This document shows positions 25,747 to 34,822 of a DNA stretch of 64,000 nucleotides, one piece after another; the first letter of the stretch is position 1; every line of letters begins with the position of its first letter. The notes beneath the pieces were generated by a model. That model did not search any database, had not been told where the DNA came from, and saw only the letters and a program-made list of their open reading frames with translations. Origin of the DNA: Roseiarcus sp963770035 (GTDB lineage Bacteria > Pseudomonadota > Alphaproteobacteria > Rhizobiales > Beijerinckiaceae); the NCBI GenBank assembly GCA_963770035.1, contig CAVYON010000026.1, positions 256,260 to 320,259 on the forward strand. The letters are read 5' to 3'. Made by a program: the position numbers and the translations under genes.

Positions 25747-25828
25747 GGAACTACTCTTCGGCCCTAGGCACGGCGGCCCGTGTACCGACGCCATGAGGAT
25801 TTTTTGCGGCGGGGGCCAACGCCCCGGC

Positions 25829-26464
25829 TCAACCGGCTGCCGGCGCGGCGACACCGTCCTCGGCCGGTGCGGCGCGAAATGCGGGAAGCGCTTCGGCGCG
25901 CTCCGAGAAGGCGGCAAGGTTGCGATAGGCGCCGACATCGACCACGTCGCCGACTGTACCCGCTGCGAAGCCATAGGCGCAGGCGGCGGCGATGTCGGCG
26001 AGGCCGAGGTCGCCGGCAATCCAGCCGGCTTCCGGCAGCTCGCGATCGAGCGCCCCGAGCCCCGCGTGAAGCTGGCTCATGACGCGGTCGATCCACGGCT
26101 GATGGCGCTTGTCCTCGGGGCGCAAGGCGCGCTCGTAGTGCCGCTGGACCGCCTTCTCCATCGCCGCGAGGGCGAGGCCGGTCAGACGCAACGCCCGGGC
26201 CCGTTCCCGCGGCGCAGTCGGGGTCAGCGCGGCGACCGCAGGATAAGGCCCGGCGAGATAGTCGAGGATCAACGTCGAATCGACAAGTACGGTCCCGTCG
26301 TCGGCGACCAGCGTGGGCGCCTTCAGGAGCGGATTGATCGCCGAGAACGCGTCAATATGGCGAAAGAGCGAGATCGGCCTGTGCTCGAACGGAACTTTGG
26401 CGGCGATCAGCGCGACCGCCACCCGGCGCACATAGGGCGAATCGAGCATGCCGATTAGTTGCAT
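25829..26464 (-). CDS. Glutathione S-transferase family protein
   Basis: A 211-residue GST. The N-terminal thioredoxin-like domain reads MQLIGMLDSPYVRRVAVAL, with NPLLKAPTLVADDGTVLVDS for glutathione contact, and the helical C-terminal domain has WIAGDLGLADIAAACAYGFA. Its ATG overlaps the end of the preceding helix-turn-helix frame by about ten bases, so it belongs to the tail of the cyclase-side operon. The C-terminal tail is Ala/Pro rich. Substrate unknown. Confidence 0.87.
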   Translation of the reverse strand: MQLIGMLDSPYVRRVAVALIAAKVPFEHRPISLFRHIDAFSAINPLLKAPTLVADDGTVLVDSTLILDYLAGPYPAVAALTPTAPRERARALRLTGLALAAMEKAVQRHYERALRPEDKRHQPWIDRVMSQLHAGLGALDRELPEAGWIAGDLGLADIAAACAYGFAAGTVGDVVDVGAYRNLAAFSERAEALPAFRAAPAEDGVAAPAAG

Positions 26465-26820
26465 CGCCGAGGCTCCCGGAAACGGAATCGACCGTCAATC
26501 TGCCTGCGCCCGAGACAGGCGGCAACCTCCCCCGGCGCGATTTCCGTTTTCAGGCCGCGGCGCGGCCTTGCGGCGATCGCCTGGTAGTGGTCGAGCCGGC
26601 CGATCGCCTTGATGTACGGGGCGATCGCCCGGATGTCGCCGTTCGCCAGCGCTCCGCCTGCGACCTTGACGGCAAAGCCCAGCCGCTCGATCTGCAGGGC
26701 GGCGTGGATGTCCTCGTCGACCGGCCCTGAGCGCCTGACATGCTCGCCGACGATCTGGCGCACCCGCCGCTCCGAAAGCCCCTCCGCGCTTGCGACGTCG
26801 CGGCAGCCCCAGCCCTCGCG
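26455..26820 (-). pseudogene. Helix-turn-helix protein frame lacking a normal start
   Basis: This open frame reads REGWGCRDVASAEGLSERR, then VRQIVGEHVRRSGPVDEDI and KVAGGALANGDIRAIAPYIK. Segment by segment it resembles the protein at 34079-34567. No ATG, GTG or TTG lies in frame near its 5' end. The frame simply runs on as a shadow inside the cyclase gene. Either the N-terminus is lost, or a missing base at about 26830 hides the start or a read-through fusion with the cyclase. Its stop overlaps the GST start, as in a translated operon. Confidence 0.5.
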
Positions 26821-26825
26821 CAGAC

Positions 26826-28076
26826 CTACGTCATTTCGATTCGCGTTCCGGCGCTGCCGTTGAGCAGTCTTTTCAGGTGATACTGGGTCAGCGCATCCGC
26901 CGGTCGCTCGCCGATCAAGGCGGCGAACGCCGCCAGCGCGCCTGCGTCGCCTGCCTCGAGCTTCGCAAAGGCCCCGAGATAGGCGAGCGTTTGCGGGCTT
27001 GACCGCTCCGCCTCCGGCAGCGGTTCGAAGGCGCGCATCGACTCGCTCCGTCCCCGGAGCACGAGATCTCCGACCGGTCGCCCGAAGAACCGATCGGCGC
27101 GTTCGACAGCGGCCGCACTCACGCAGACGCGCGTGCCGAGCTGCTTGTTCACCGCCTCGAGCCTGGCGGCGGCATTGATGGTGTCGCCATAGGCCGTGTA
27201 GTCGAACAGCCGTCCGCCGCCAAAATTGCCGACGATCGCGGGGCCGGCGTGGACGCCGATGCGGGTCGCGCCAAGCGGAATGCCGCGCGCCTTCCATTCG
27301 AGCCGGTAGGCTTCCGAGCGCGCGTCGAGCGCGAGCGCGCAGCAAATCGCGCGGGAAGCGGCGTCGGGCTGGTCGGCCGGCGCGCCGAACAGGACATGGA
27401 TCGCATCGCCGATGATCTTGGCGACCGTCCCCTCGTGCGCGAACACGATCTCCGTCATGCCTTCCAGATAGCCGCTGAGCAAGCTCGCGAGCTCTCGGGG
27501 GTCGAGCGATTCGACCAGCGGCGTGAAGCCCGCGATGTCGGTGAACAGCGTCGCGATCTCGCGTCGCTCGCCGCCGGGCGCGAGCGCGTTGGCGTCGGCC
27601 GCGAGGGTCAGCGCGAGATTGGGCGAGAAATAGCGGGAGAGCGAAGCGTGCGCGCGCTCGGCGGCCGCCTGCCGGGCGCGCGCGTCCTTGAGCGCCGCCA
27701 CATGCGCGATCGTCTTGCGGACGGTCGTCTCGAAGTCGGAGAAGTCGATCGGCTTGGTCAGGAAGTCGAACGCGCCGCTGTTCATCGCGGCGCGGATATT
27801 GGCCATGTCGCCGTAAGCCGACACGATGACAGTCGACATTCGGGTCGCCTCGTCCTGCAGCCGGGCGAGCAGGGTCAGGCCATCCATCCGCGGCATGTTG
27901 ATGTCGGACACGACCATGTCGAAGTCACGGTTCTCCGCGAGGAAGGCCAGCGCCTCGACGCCGTCGCGCGCGAAGCCGAACGCGATCGCGCCGTCCTTGA
28001 TCTGACGGCGAAACTTCTGCCGGATAAGGTCCTCCAGATCCGGTTCGTCGTCGACAACGAGAATTTTCGCGGTCAC
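26826..28076 (-). CDS. Response regulator with adenylate/guanylate cyclase domain
   Basis: A 416-residue output protein. Residues about 1-125 are a receiver domain (KILVVDDEPD; phospho-acceptor Asp58 in VVSDINMPRMDG; STVIVSAYGD; FLTKPID). A helical linker follows, then a class III cyclase domain from about 172 (REIATLFTDIAGFTPLVE, VAKIIGDAIHVLFGAP, GVHAGPAIVGNFGG, YGDTINAAARLE). Metal Asp residues are present. It would make cAMP, or possibly cGMP, when phosphorylated. Its GTG overlaps the upstream regulator's stop (GTGA). It ends an operon led by the GAF kinase. Confidence 0.92.
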   Translation of the reverse strand: MTAKILVVDDEPDLEDLIRQKFRRQIKDGAIAFGFARDGVEALAFLAENRDFDMVVSDINMPRMDGLTLLARLQDEATRMSTVIVSAYGDMANIRAAMNSGAFDFLTKPIDFSDFETTVRKTIAHVAALKDARARQAAAERAHASLSRYFSPNLALTLAADANALAPGGERREIATLFTDIAGFTPLVESLDPRELASLLSGYLEGMTEIVFAHEGTVAKIIGDAIHVLFGAPADQPDAASRAICCALALDARSEAYRLEWKARGIPLGATRIGVHAGPAIVGNFGGGRLFDYTAYGDTINAAARLEAVNKQLGTRVCVSAAAVERADRFFGRPVGDLVLRGRSESMRAFEPLPEAERSSPQTLAYLGAFAKLEAGDAGALAAFAALIGERPADALTQYHLKRLLNGSAGTRIEMT

Positions 28077-28471
28077 GAGGCGCCCAACGCCTCGTCCAGG
28101 CGGCGCCCGATCTCGCCGCGAAGCCCGGGGAAGTCGATCGGTTTGGTGAACAGCCCCGCAGCGCCGGCCTCGATCGCCTTCCGCCGTGTCTCCTGGTCGC
28201 CGTAAGCCGTGATCATGATCACCGGCACGTCCGGCCGAGCTTCCCTCGCGCGCGGCAGAAGATCAAGGCCGCTCATTCCCGGCATATTGACGTCGGAGAG
28301 GATCAGAATCAGGCTCTCGCTGTCTGCGGCGCCGACGCGCTCGAGCGCTTCGAGCGCCGACTGGGCGAACGCCATGGCGAAGCGGGATGCGCGCAGTTCC
28401 TTGCGGAACTGCTGGCGGAAAAGCTCGGCGATGTCCGGTTCGTCGTCCACGACCAGGATCAGCGCGCTCAC
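28073..28471 (-). CDS. Single-domain response regulator (CheY-like)
   Basis: A 132-residue stand-alone receiver. LILVVDDEPDIAELF gives the acidic pair, LILSDVNMPGMSGLDLL carries Asp60 as phospho-acceptor, VPVIMITAYGD the Thr/Ala switch, and GLFTKPIDFPGL the conserved Lys. There is no output domain. Both ends overlap neighbours by four bases (GTGA), so it is tightly coupled to the kinase before and the cyclase after, and may relay or sink phosphate between them. Confidence 0.93.
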   Translation of the reverse strand: MSALILVVDDEPDIAELFRQQFRKELRASRFAMAFAQSALEALERVGAADSESLILILSDVNMPGMSGLDLLPRAREARPDVPVIMITAYGDQETRRKAIEAGAAGLFTKPIDFPGLRGEIGRRLDEALGAS

Positions 28472-31400
28472 TTTTCCGCCCCGCCGCGCGGGAGGACAAT
28501 CGTGAACTGGGTGAAGACGTCCGGCTCGGTGGTCACCTCGAGCATCCCTCCATGCTGCTTGACCACGATGTCGTGGCTGAGGGACAGGCCGAGCCCGGTG
28601 CCTTCGCCCGCGGGCTTGGTGGTGAAGAACGGGTTGAACATCTTGGTCTTGACCTCGTCGGGAATTCCCGTCCCATTGTCCCGAATGGCGATTTCGACGC
28701 GATCGCCGAGGTCGCGGGTCGACGCCGCGATCGTCGGTTCATACGCGCCGTTGTCCTCGCCCTGCTTGCGCTTTGTCGTCGCGTAAAAGCCGTTCGAAAT
28801 CAAGTTCAGCAGCACCCGGGTGATTTCCTGGACATAAAGCTCGGCCGCGCCGGCTTTTTCGTCGAGCGATTTCACAATCGTCACGTTGAATCCGGGCTTT
28901 TCCGCTCGCGCGCCATGATAGGCGAGGTTCAGCGCCTCCTCGACCATCGCATTAATGTTGACGCCCGTCCGCTCGCCGGACCCCTCGCGCGAGTGCAGCA
29001 GCATGTTTTTGACGATCGAGTCGGCGCGCTTGCCATGGCTGATCACCTTGTCGAGATTGGCGTCGATTATGCCGATCAACTCGCCGGCCTCCTCGCGGTC
29101 ACCCTCGGCGAGCGGCGCCTTCTCCAGAACGCCGCGCAGTTCGTCCATCAGCTCGCGCGACAGCGAGGAGAAATTGTTGACGAAATTGAGCGGGTTCTTG
29201 ATCTCGTGGGCGATCCCGGCGGTGAGCTGGCCGAGGGAAGCGAGTTTCTCGGACTGGACGAGGCGGTCCTGCGCCTTGCGCAGGTCGTCGAGCGAGGCCG
29301 CGAGCTCGTACGTGCGCGCCTGCACCTCCTCGAACAGGCGCACGTTCTCCAGCGCGATCATCGCTTGGTCGGCGAAGGTCTGGACGATCTCGACCTGCCG
29401 GTCGCTGAAAGGACCGGGTTCGTCACGCGTCAGGATGATGGCGCCCTCCACCCCGTCCTTCCTGAGCAGCGGCACACCGAGCAGAGAGCGCACGTTGCTC
29501 GCCAGAGACCCCATCGGCACGACATATTCGGGGTCGGCCAGGCAATCGGGAATGCGCTCGACTTCGCCCGAAAGCAGCACGCGACCCGCAATGGTCGCGC
29601 GCCCCGGAGTTGCGGGATGATGCCGAAGATATTGGGCGAGCGCGCTCGTATGCTCGGCGCCGATCGTGTCGCGATAGCGAAAAACCTCGCCGTCGCGCAC
29701 GCAGATCGTGCCGGTCAGGGCGCCGCTGAGCTCGACGGCGGAGGAAACGAGCGTGTTGAACACCGCCTGCAGATCGAACGCCGAGCGGCTGATCACCTTC
29801 AACACGTCGGAAGTCGCAGTCTGCATTTGCAGCGCATCCGTGAGGTCGCGCGTGCGCGCCTGCACTTCTTCGAACAGGCGGGTGTTCTCGATCGCAATGA
29901 TCGCCTGATCGGCGAAGGTTTCGACCGCCTCGATCTGCCTTGCGTTGAAGGGCGTGACGTCCGGCTGGAGAAGGGTGATGACGCCGACGGCCGTTTCCTT
30001 TCGCATGAGCGGCACGGAAAGCAGGGCGCGCGGACTGCCCCTGCCCATCGGACCCTCGCCATATTCGGGGTCCCGGGTGATATCGGGGATATTGACGGTC
30101 CGCTTTTCCCGTGCTGCGCGCGCCGTGGAGGAGCCACGCTGATCGATTCCGATCGGATTGGAGAGCAGGAACTCGCGAAGGTGTTCCTCGTGTCCGGTGT
30201 CGGCGGAAAGGCGGTAATGTCCGCCCTCGAGCATGAAGACCGCCGCTTCCTGCGCGCCGCACAAATCACGCGAGGTCTCGACGATCGCCTCGAGAACCGG
30301 CTTCAGCGAATTGGGCGACCGGCTGATCACCTTCAGCACATCGGACGTCGCAGTCTGGAACCGCAGCGCCTCGGAAAGATCGTGCGTCCTGGCTTGCACC
30401 TCGTTGAACAGCCGAGAGTTCTCGATGGCGATCGCCGCCTGGTCGGCAAAACTCTGGACGAGCTTGATCTGGCTCTCCGTGAAAGGCTCGGGCTCGGGCC
30501 GGCCAAGGCTGAAAATCCCGACAAGTTCGTCGTCGCGCACTAGGGGAACCACGATGATTGCGCGATAGCCGCCCAATCGGGCGCTCGTCTTGTAGAGATA
30601 GTCGGGGTCGGTCCAGGCGTCGGTGAAATGTGCGACGTCGCCCGCGCGCGCGGCTCGCCGGGAGTGCAGAGGAAAACGGACCGGGATGGGATTCTCGCGC
30701 GCCTCGCGTTCGAACGCCTCCGGCAGGCCGAATTGCGTATCCAACCGGCAAGCGTCGCCATCCCGCAGGTGGAGGGTCGCCAGGGGAGCGCGACAGAGTT
30801 TCGCCGCCGTTTCTAGAATGGCTGTGGTGGCCAGATTTAGATCGAAAGCCGATCGGCTGATCACCTTCAGCACGTCGGCAGTCGCGGTCTGCTGTTGCAG
30901 CGCCTCGGTCAGGTCGCGCGTGCGCGCCTGCACCTCTTCGAACAGGCGCGCGTTGCCGATCGCGATCACGGCCTGATCGGCGAAGGTTTGCAGCACGGCG
31001 ACCTGCTTGTCGCTGAACGGCTGAGCCTCGGTGCGGCGGATGACAATGGCGCCGAGGCTCTGGCCCTCCCGCATGAGCGGCACGGCCAGGATGGTGCGAT
31101 GGCCCATGCGGCGGGCGAAGTCCTGGCCGTCCGGAAACTCCTCGCCCTCCATCGTCAGATCGCCCACATGAACCGGCTTGCCGTCGATGACCGCGCGCCC
31201 CCCGACCCAACGTCTGCTGAGCGGCCACGCTTCGAGGCCGAGGGGAATGGGGCCGCGATGCGCGCTGAAGCGCATCGTGTCGCCATCCCTGAGAATGACG
31301 GCCGCATCGTAGGCGTCGCAGACCTCGCAGGCGCTGTCGACGATCGCCTGCAGGACCGGCGCGACGTCGGTCGGCGAAGCCGCGATCACCTTGAGGATAT

Positions 31401-33642
31401 TGCCGCTGCCGGTCTGGTAGACGAGCGCTTCCTCGAGATCGCGGGTCTTAGCTTGCACTTCGTTGAACAGTCGCGCGTTTTCGATGGCGATCACCGCCTG
31501 GTCGGCGAAGGTCTTGACGATCTCGATTTCGCGGTCGGTGAAGGCGATCGGCTCCTCTCGCGGCACGCCGAAAACGCCAATTGTCCGCCTCTCGGCGACC
31601 AGGGGCACCCACAGCGCAGCGCCGTAGGCTGCGCGTTTTCGAACTTCCTCCGTGTTTTCGTCTTCGAGCGTCGAAAGGTCGGGCACGTGCACGATTCGTC
31701 CCTCGCGGGCCGCTCGCGCCGGGAAGGTGTCGCCGTCAAGCGGCCAGGTCGTCGCGGCAAGGTATTCGCGCAGCGCGGCGGGAACATTGCTGTGAAACGC
31801 GCTGGCCACGAGCGCGTCGCCCCTGACGACAAAGATCGTGCCCCGACTGCCGCGCGCGAGACGGACAGCGGTGTCGATCAGCGTCTGCAAGACCGAATCA
31901 AGGTCGAGCATTGAGCGGCTGATCACCTTGAGCACGTCGGCCGTCGCCGTCTGCTGGGCGAGCGATTGTTCGAGATCGCGAGTCTTGGCCTGCACCTCGC
32001 CGAACAGCCGCGCGTTCTGGATCGCGATGGCCGCTTGGTCGGCGAAGCTTTGCACGAGCGCGATTTCCTTGTCCGAAAACGGCTTCGCCGGCTTCCTCGA
32101 AACCACGATCGAACCCACGCCGTAATCCTCCGACAGCATCGGCGCATAGAGCACCGACATGCCGCCGTCTTTCCGCAAGGGGGCAATGAACTTTTCCGGA
32201 AGGCCCGGCTTCTCGGCCAGATCGGGGATATGGACGGCGCGGCGCTCCGCGATCGCGAGGCCGGTGGAGCTCCCGGCGAGCGGCATCGCGTCCTTCCCCC
32301 AATCCCCGGCCGCCCATCCCCGATGAGCCACGCCCCTCACCGTGTCGCCTTCCACCAGGTAGACAGCGACCGCTTCGAGACCGAACAGGCGCTGGCACGA
32401 TTCAAGAATGGTCTCGAAGACCGGCGCCGCATCGGAAACCGAACGGCTGATGACCTTCAAGACGCTGGCCGTCGCAGTCTGCCGCTCGAGCGCTTCTTTG
32501 ATTTCGTTGAACAGCCGCGCGTTCTCCAGCGCAATCATCGCCTGATCGCGGAACGCCTCGGCCTGCGCGATGTCGGAGGCGCCGAAGCTGCTCGGCCGGT
32601 TGCGGCCCAACGTCAACAGGCCCCTTGCCTCTCCGTCGCGCAGGAGCGGCATGTAGATCGCCGAGGAGAGGCCGAGCAATTCATGGATGGCGCGTTCGTG
32701 CGGCGGCAATTCCACGACGGACCAGTCCGGGAGATAGTAGGTTTCCTTGCTGAGAAGAGCGCGCGAGGGAAAGTTGGCTTGCCAGTCGATGGGCACTTGG
32801 CTCGGCCCCAGGTCCGACAGCAACCCATCCAGGTTCGCCCCCGCGACCGGCGTGAAAGAACTTTCGTCGCTCAACATCACGAACGCCAGATCGCACTGCA
32901 GCCGCCTCACGGCCGATACGACGATGCTTTCGAACACGGGCTGCGCATCAGAGGGCGAGCCGGCGATGGCGCGCAGGATCTCGGAGGTCGCCGTCTGCCG
33001 CTCCAGCGCCTCCTTGGTCTCGTTGAAGAGCCGCGCATTCTGGATCGCGATCGCCGCCTGATCGGCGAAGCTTTGCAGAAGCGCCTGCTCCCGCTCCGAG
33101 AAGGGTTTCGGCGGCGCGCGCACGACGAGGATCGAGCCGAGTCCGCGGTCTTCGCACAACATCGGCGCATAGAGGAGCGACGCGCTTCCGAGACGCTCGG
33201 CGCGTTCGCGCACGGTCGCGGACAGGCCGGGCTCGGCCACGAGGTGTGGAATATGGTGCACGCGGCGCTCGCGGATGAGCCGCCCGGTGACGCTCTCGTC
33301 AAGGGGTGTGACGTCGCGGAGGGCTTCCTCGGCCCTCGGGCCACGCCAGGCGGTCGCCCGCACCATCCGGTCGTCGCCAATCGTATAGATGCCGATTTCT
33401 TCGCTGCCGAACAGACGTTGGCACGCGTCGAGTATGGCCTCGAACACCGGCGCCGTATCGGCGACAGACTTGCTGATGGCGCCGAGCACGTCCGCGGAGG
33501 CCTTCTGCTGTTCGCGCGCCTCGGCGAGTTCGCGGTCGCGTTCGGCGAGCGCGGCCAGCAGGTCGGCCCGGGTCGGCCCCTGCGCCAGGGAACGGGCGAC
33601 CTTCGGCGAAGGCGTCGACGGCGCGGCGCGTTGGGCGGGCAT
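28468..33642 (-). CDS. Giant soluble histidine kinase with eight GAF domains
   Basis: A 1724-residue cytosolic kinase with no membrane span. After a short N-terminal coil (LLAALAERDRELAEAREQQK) come eight GAF domains in a row, each ending in FADQA-x-IAI-x-NARLF (one reads FRDQAMIALENARLF) and joined by short helical linkers such as QTATADVLKVISRS. The kinase core follows: LTAGIAHEIKNPLNF (His near 1479), LLNLISNGFYA, DNGTGIP and GTGLGLSLSHD. The ATG at 33642 is preferred over a TTG at 33663. It heads an operon with two receivers, one fused to a cyclase, so it probably senses several small ligands or redox states. The ligands are unknown. Confidence 0.9.
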   Translation of the reverse strand: MPAQRAAPSTPSPKVARSLAQGPTRADLLAALAERDRELAEAREQQKASADVLGAISKSVADTAPVFEAILDACQRLFGSEEIGIYTIGDDRMVRATAWRGPRAEEALRDVTPLDESVTGRLIRERRVHHIPHLVAEPGLSATVRERAERLGSASLLYAPMLCEDRGLGSILVVRAPPKPFSEREQALLQSFADQAAIAIQNARLFNETKEALERQTATSEILRAIAGSPSDAQPVFESIVVSAVRRLQCDLAFVMLSDESSFTPVAGANLDGLLSDLGPSQVPIDWQANFPSRALLSKETYYLPDWSVVELPPHERAIHELLGLSSAIYMPLLRDGEARGLLTLGRNRPSSFGASDIAQAEAFRDQAMIALENARLFNEIKEALERQTATASVLKVISRSVSDAAPVFETILESCQRLFGLEAVAVYLVEGDTVRGVAHRGWAAGDWGKDAMPLAGSSTGLAIAERRAVHIPDLAEKPGLPEKFIAPLRKDGGMSVLYAPMLSEDYGVGSIVVSRKPAKPFSDKEIALVQSFADQAAIAIQNARLFGEVQAKTRDLEQSLAQQTATADVLKVISRSMLDLDSVLQTLIDTAVRLARGSRGTIFVVRGDALVASAFHSNVPAALREYLAATTWPLDGDTFPARAAREGRIVHVPDLSTLEDENTEEVRKRAAYGAALWVPLVAERRTIGVFGVPREEPIAFTDREIEIVKTFADQAVIAIENARLFNEVQAKTRDLEEALVYQTGSGNILKVIAASPTDVAPVLQAIVDSACEVCDAYDAAVILRDGDTMRFSAHRGPIPLGLEAWPLSRRWVGGRAVIDGKPVHVGDLTMEGEEFPDGQDFARRMGHRTILAVPLMREGQSLGAIVIRRTEAQPFSDKQVAVLQTFADQAVIAIGNARLFEEVQARTRDLTEALQQQTATADVLKVISRSAFDLNLATTAILETAAKLCRAPLATLHLRDGDACRLDTQFGLPEAFEREARENPIPVRFPLHSRRAARAGDVAHFTDAWTDPDYLYKTSARLGGYRAIIVVPLVRDDELVGIFSLGRPEPEPFTESQIKLVQSFADQAAIAIENSRLFNEVQARTHDLSEALRFQTATSDVLKVISRSPNSLKPVLEAIVETSRDLCGAQEAAVFMLEGGHYRLSADTGHEEHLREFLLSNPIGIDQRGSSTARAAREKRTVNIPDITRDPEYGEGPMGRGSPRALLSVPLMRKETAVGVITLLQPDVTPFNARQIEAVETFADQAIIAIENTRLFEEVQARTRDLTDALQMQTATSDVLKVISRSAFDLQAVFNTLVSSAVELSGALTGTICVRDGEVFRYRDTIGAEHTSALAQYLRHHPATPGRATIAGRVLLSGEVERIPDCLADPEYVVPMGSLASNVRSLLGVPLLRKDGVEGAIILTRDEPGPFSDRQVEIVQTFADQAMIALENVRLFEEVQARTYELAASLDDLRKAQDRLVQSEKLASLGQLTAGIAHEIKNPLNFVNNFSSLSRELMDELRGVLEKAPLAEGDREEAGELIGIIDANLDKVISHGKRADSIVKNMLLHSREGSGERTGVNINAMVEEALNLAYHGARAEKPGFNVTIVKSLDEKAGAAELYVQEITRVLLNLISNGFYATTKRKQGEDNGAYEPTIAASTRDLGDRVEIAIRDNGTGIPDEVKTKMFNPFFTTKPAGEGTGLGLSLSHDIVVKQHGGMLEVTTEPDVFTQFTIVLPRGGAEK

Positions 33643-34015
33643 CAGGCCGGATTCCACGTGCAAACAAGGGAATCAGAGCATCGCGTCGATTCGGCCCGAT
33701 AGCAAGCGCGTCCCGTTGCGCGCCGGCAGCGACCGCCGGCCCTCGGCCGCAGAAAAGGTTCCCACGTGGCGCTGTCGTCACGTGCCGGGATGAATCGGCA
33801 AGCGAAGCAAAGGGGCGGACATGAATGACGCGTTCGCGAGACCGCCCGCCAGGGCCAATATTTGCGTAATTCGACCACTCATTTCATTGGATCGCCCTGG
33901 AGGTCCGCACCGGTGAAGGGTTCGGTCCTCCAGCCTGTTTCGCGACCCAGTCGTTCCCAATGTGGCGCAGTAGCGCGGCGGCGCAGCCACGAAGACTCTG
34001 CCACGAAGACTCTCC

Positions 34016-34044
34016 TTGCGGAAAAACAGAAATATGGGTATAAT
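34016..34044 (+). promoter_or_regulatory. Sigma-70 type promoter of the helix-turn-helix gene
   Basis: TTGCGG at 34016-34021 and a perfect TATAAT at 34039-34044, 17 bases apart, 35 bases before the ATG of the small regulator gene. The rest of 33643-34078 holds nothing else I can identify. Confidence 0.65.
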
Positions 34045-34078
34045 GGCTTCAGGATCAAAAAAAGACCCCGGAGGCTCC

Positions 34079-34567
34079 ATGTCCGACGAAGAGAGGCCGC
34101 AGTCCGAGTGGGCGCGCAAGCGCGCTACGGGGAAGGCGCGGCGCGCGCGGTTGATTGAGCGGCGCGAGGCCTATTTCGATCTGCTCATGTCCGGCTATAG
34201 CGTCCCGCAGATCGCTAAGGCCACGAACGGGAGCGTGGCCGCGGTCCGCCGCGCGATTGCTCAGGCGCTCGCCGGCCGTCGGCTCGATTCGCAGGAGGAC
34301 TACGCTCGTCTTCAGGTCGCCCGCCTCAACAAGGCGCTCCGCTGCGCCGACGCCTTGCTCGAAGAGGGCGAGGTGAAGGCGATACCCCATTTCGTGAAGG
34401 TCGTGGCCGAGCTCGACCGCTATCACGGTCTCGCCCAACCGATGCGGCTCGGCAGGCCAGCGCGCACCCAGATCCCGCGCGCCGCCCCGCCGCCGCTCGC
34501 CCTGACGCACGCGATAGAGCCGCCCGTGGGCGCCGAGAGTCGCGCAAAGGAGGCCGTAAAGGCATGA
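34079..34567 (+). CDS. Small helix-turn-helix protein
   Basis: A 162-residue protein. A basic N-terminus is followed by a helix-turn-helix-like segment (LLMSGYSVPQIAKATNGSVAAV), then a helical region (KALRCADALLEEGEVKAIPH) and a Pro-rich tail. It resembles small DNA-binding or terminase-small-subunit-like proteins, but the family is not certain. GGAG lies seven bases before the ATG. It diverges from the GAF kinase operon, and a related frame lies at the other end of that operon (26455-26820), so it may regulate the block. Confidence 0.7.
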   Translation: MSDEERPQSEWARKRATGKARRARLIERREAYFDLLMSGYSVPQIAKATNGSVAAVRRAIAQALAGRRLDSQEDYARLQVARLNKALRCADALLEEGEVKAIPHFVKVVAELDRYHGLAQPMRLGRPARTQIPRAAPPPLALTHAIEPPVGAESRAKEAVKA

Positions 34568-34612
34568 TATGTTGAGCGCGCGTAACAATGTGCGCCGCGA
34601 TTCCTTCGCCCC

Positions 34613-34659
34613 GCATAGGGCGTCGAAAGACGCCCGTCTCTCGACGAGCTGTCGCGCCG
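34613..34659 (+). repeat. GGGCGTC palindromic intergenic repeat, copy 3
   Basis: ATAGGGCGTCGAAAGACGCCC followed by GTCTCTCGACGAGCTGTCG. Same order of blocks as copies at 3974 and 34744. Between copies 3 and 4 an inverted pair (GAGGGGCGGCG / CGCCGCCCCTC) adds a further hairpin. Confidence 0.65.
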
Positions 34660-34743
34660 AATGAGGGGCGGCGGTAGCCTGAGGACGCTAGCGGTGGCGA
34701 ACCTTCATCCTCAGCGCCGCCCCTCACCCCAACCTTCTCCGCG

Positions 34744-34790
34744 CCATAGGGCGTCCTGTTGGACGCCCGTCTCTCGACGGGCTTTGGCGG
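34744..34790 (+). repeat. GGGCGTC palindromic intergenic repeat, copy 4
   Basis: CATAGGGCGTCC, loop, GGACGCCCGTCTCTCGACGG and GCTTTGGCGG. It is 33 bases past the end of RNase D and could end transcription from either side. Confidence 0.7.
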
Positions 34791-34822
34791 GGCGAGGGGG
34801 CGCCGCGTAGGGAGCGAGGCGC

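Noticed and set aside
34121..34822. tRNA or riboswitch in the spacer before RNase D
   Set aside because: Hairpins there are the dispersed GGGCGTC repeats; no cloverleaf or aptamer core is visible.
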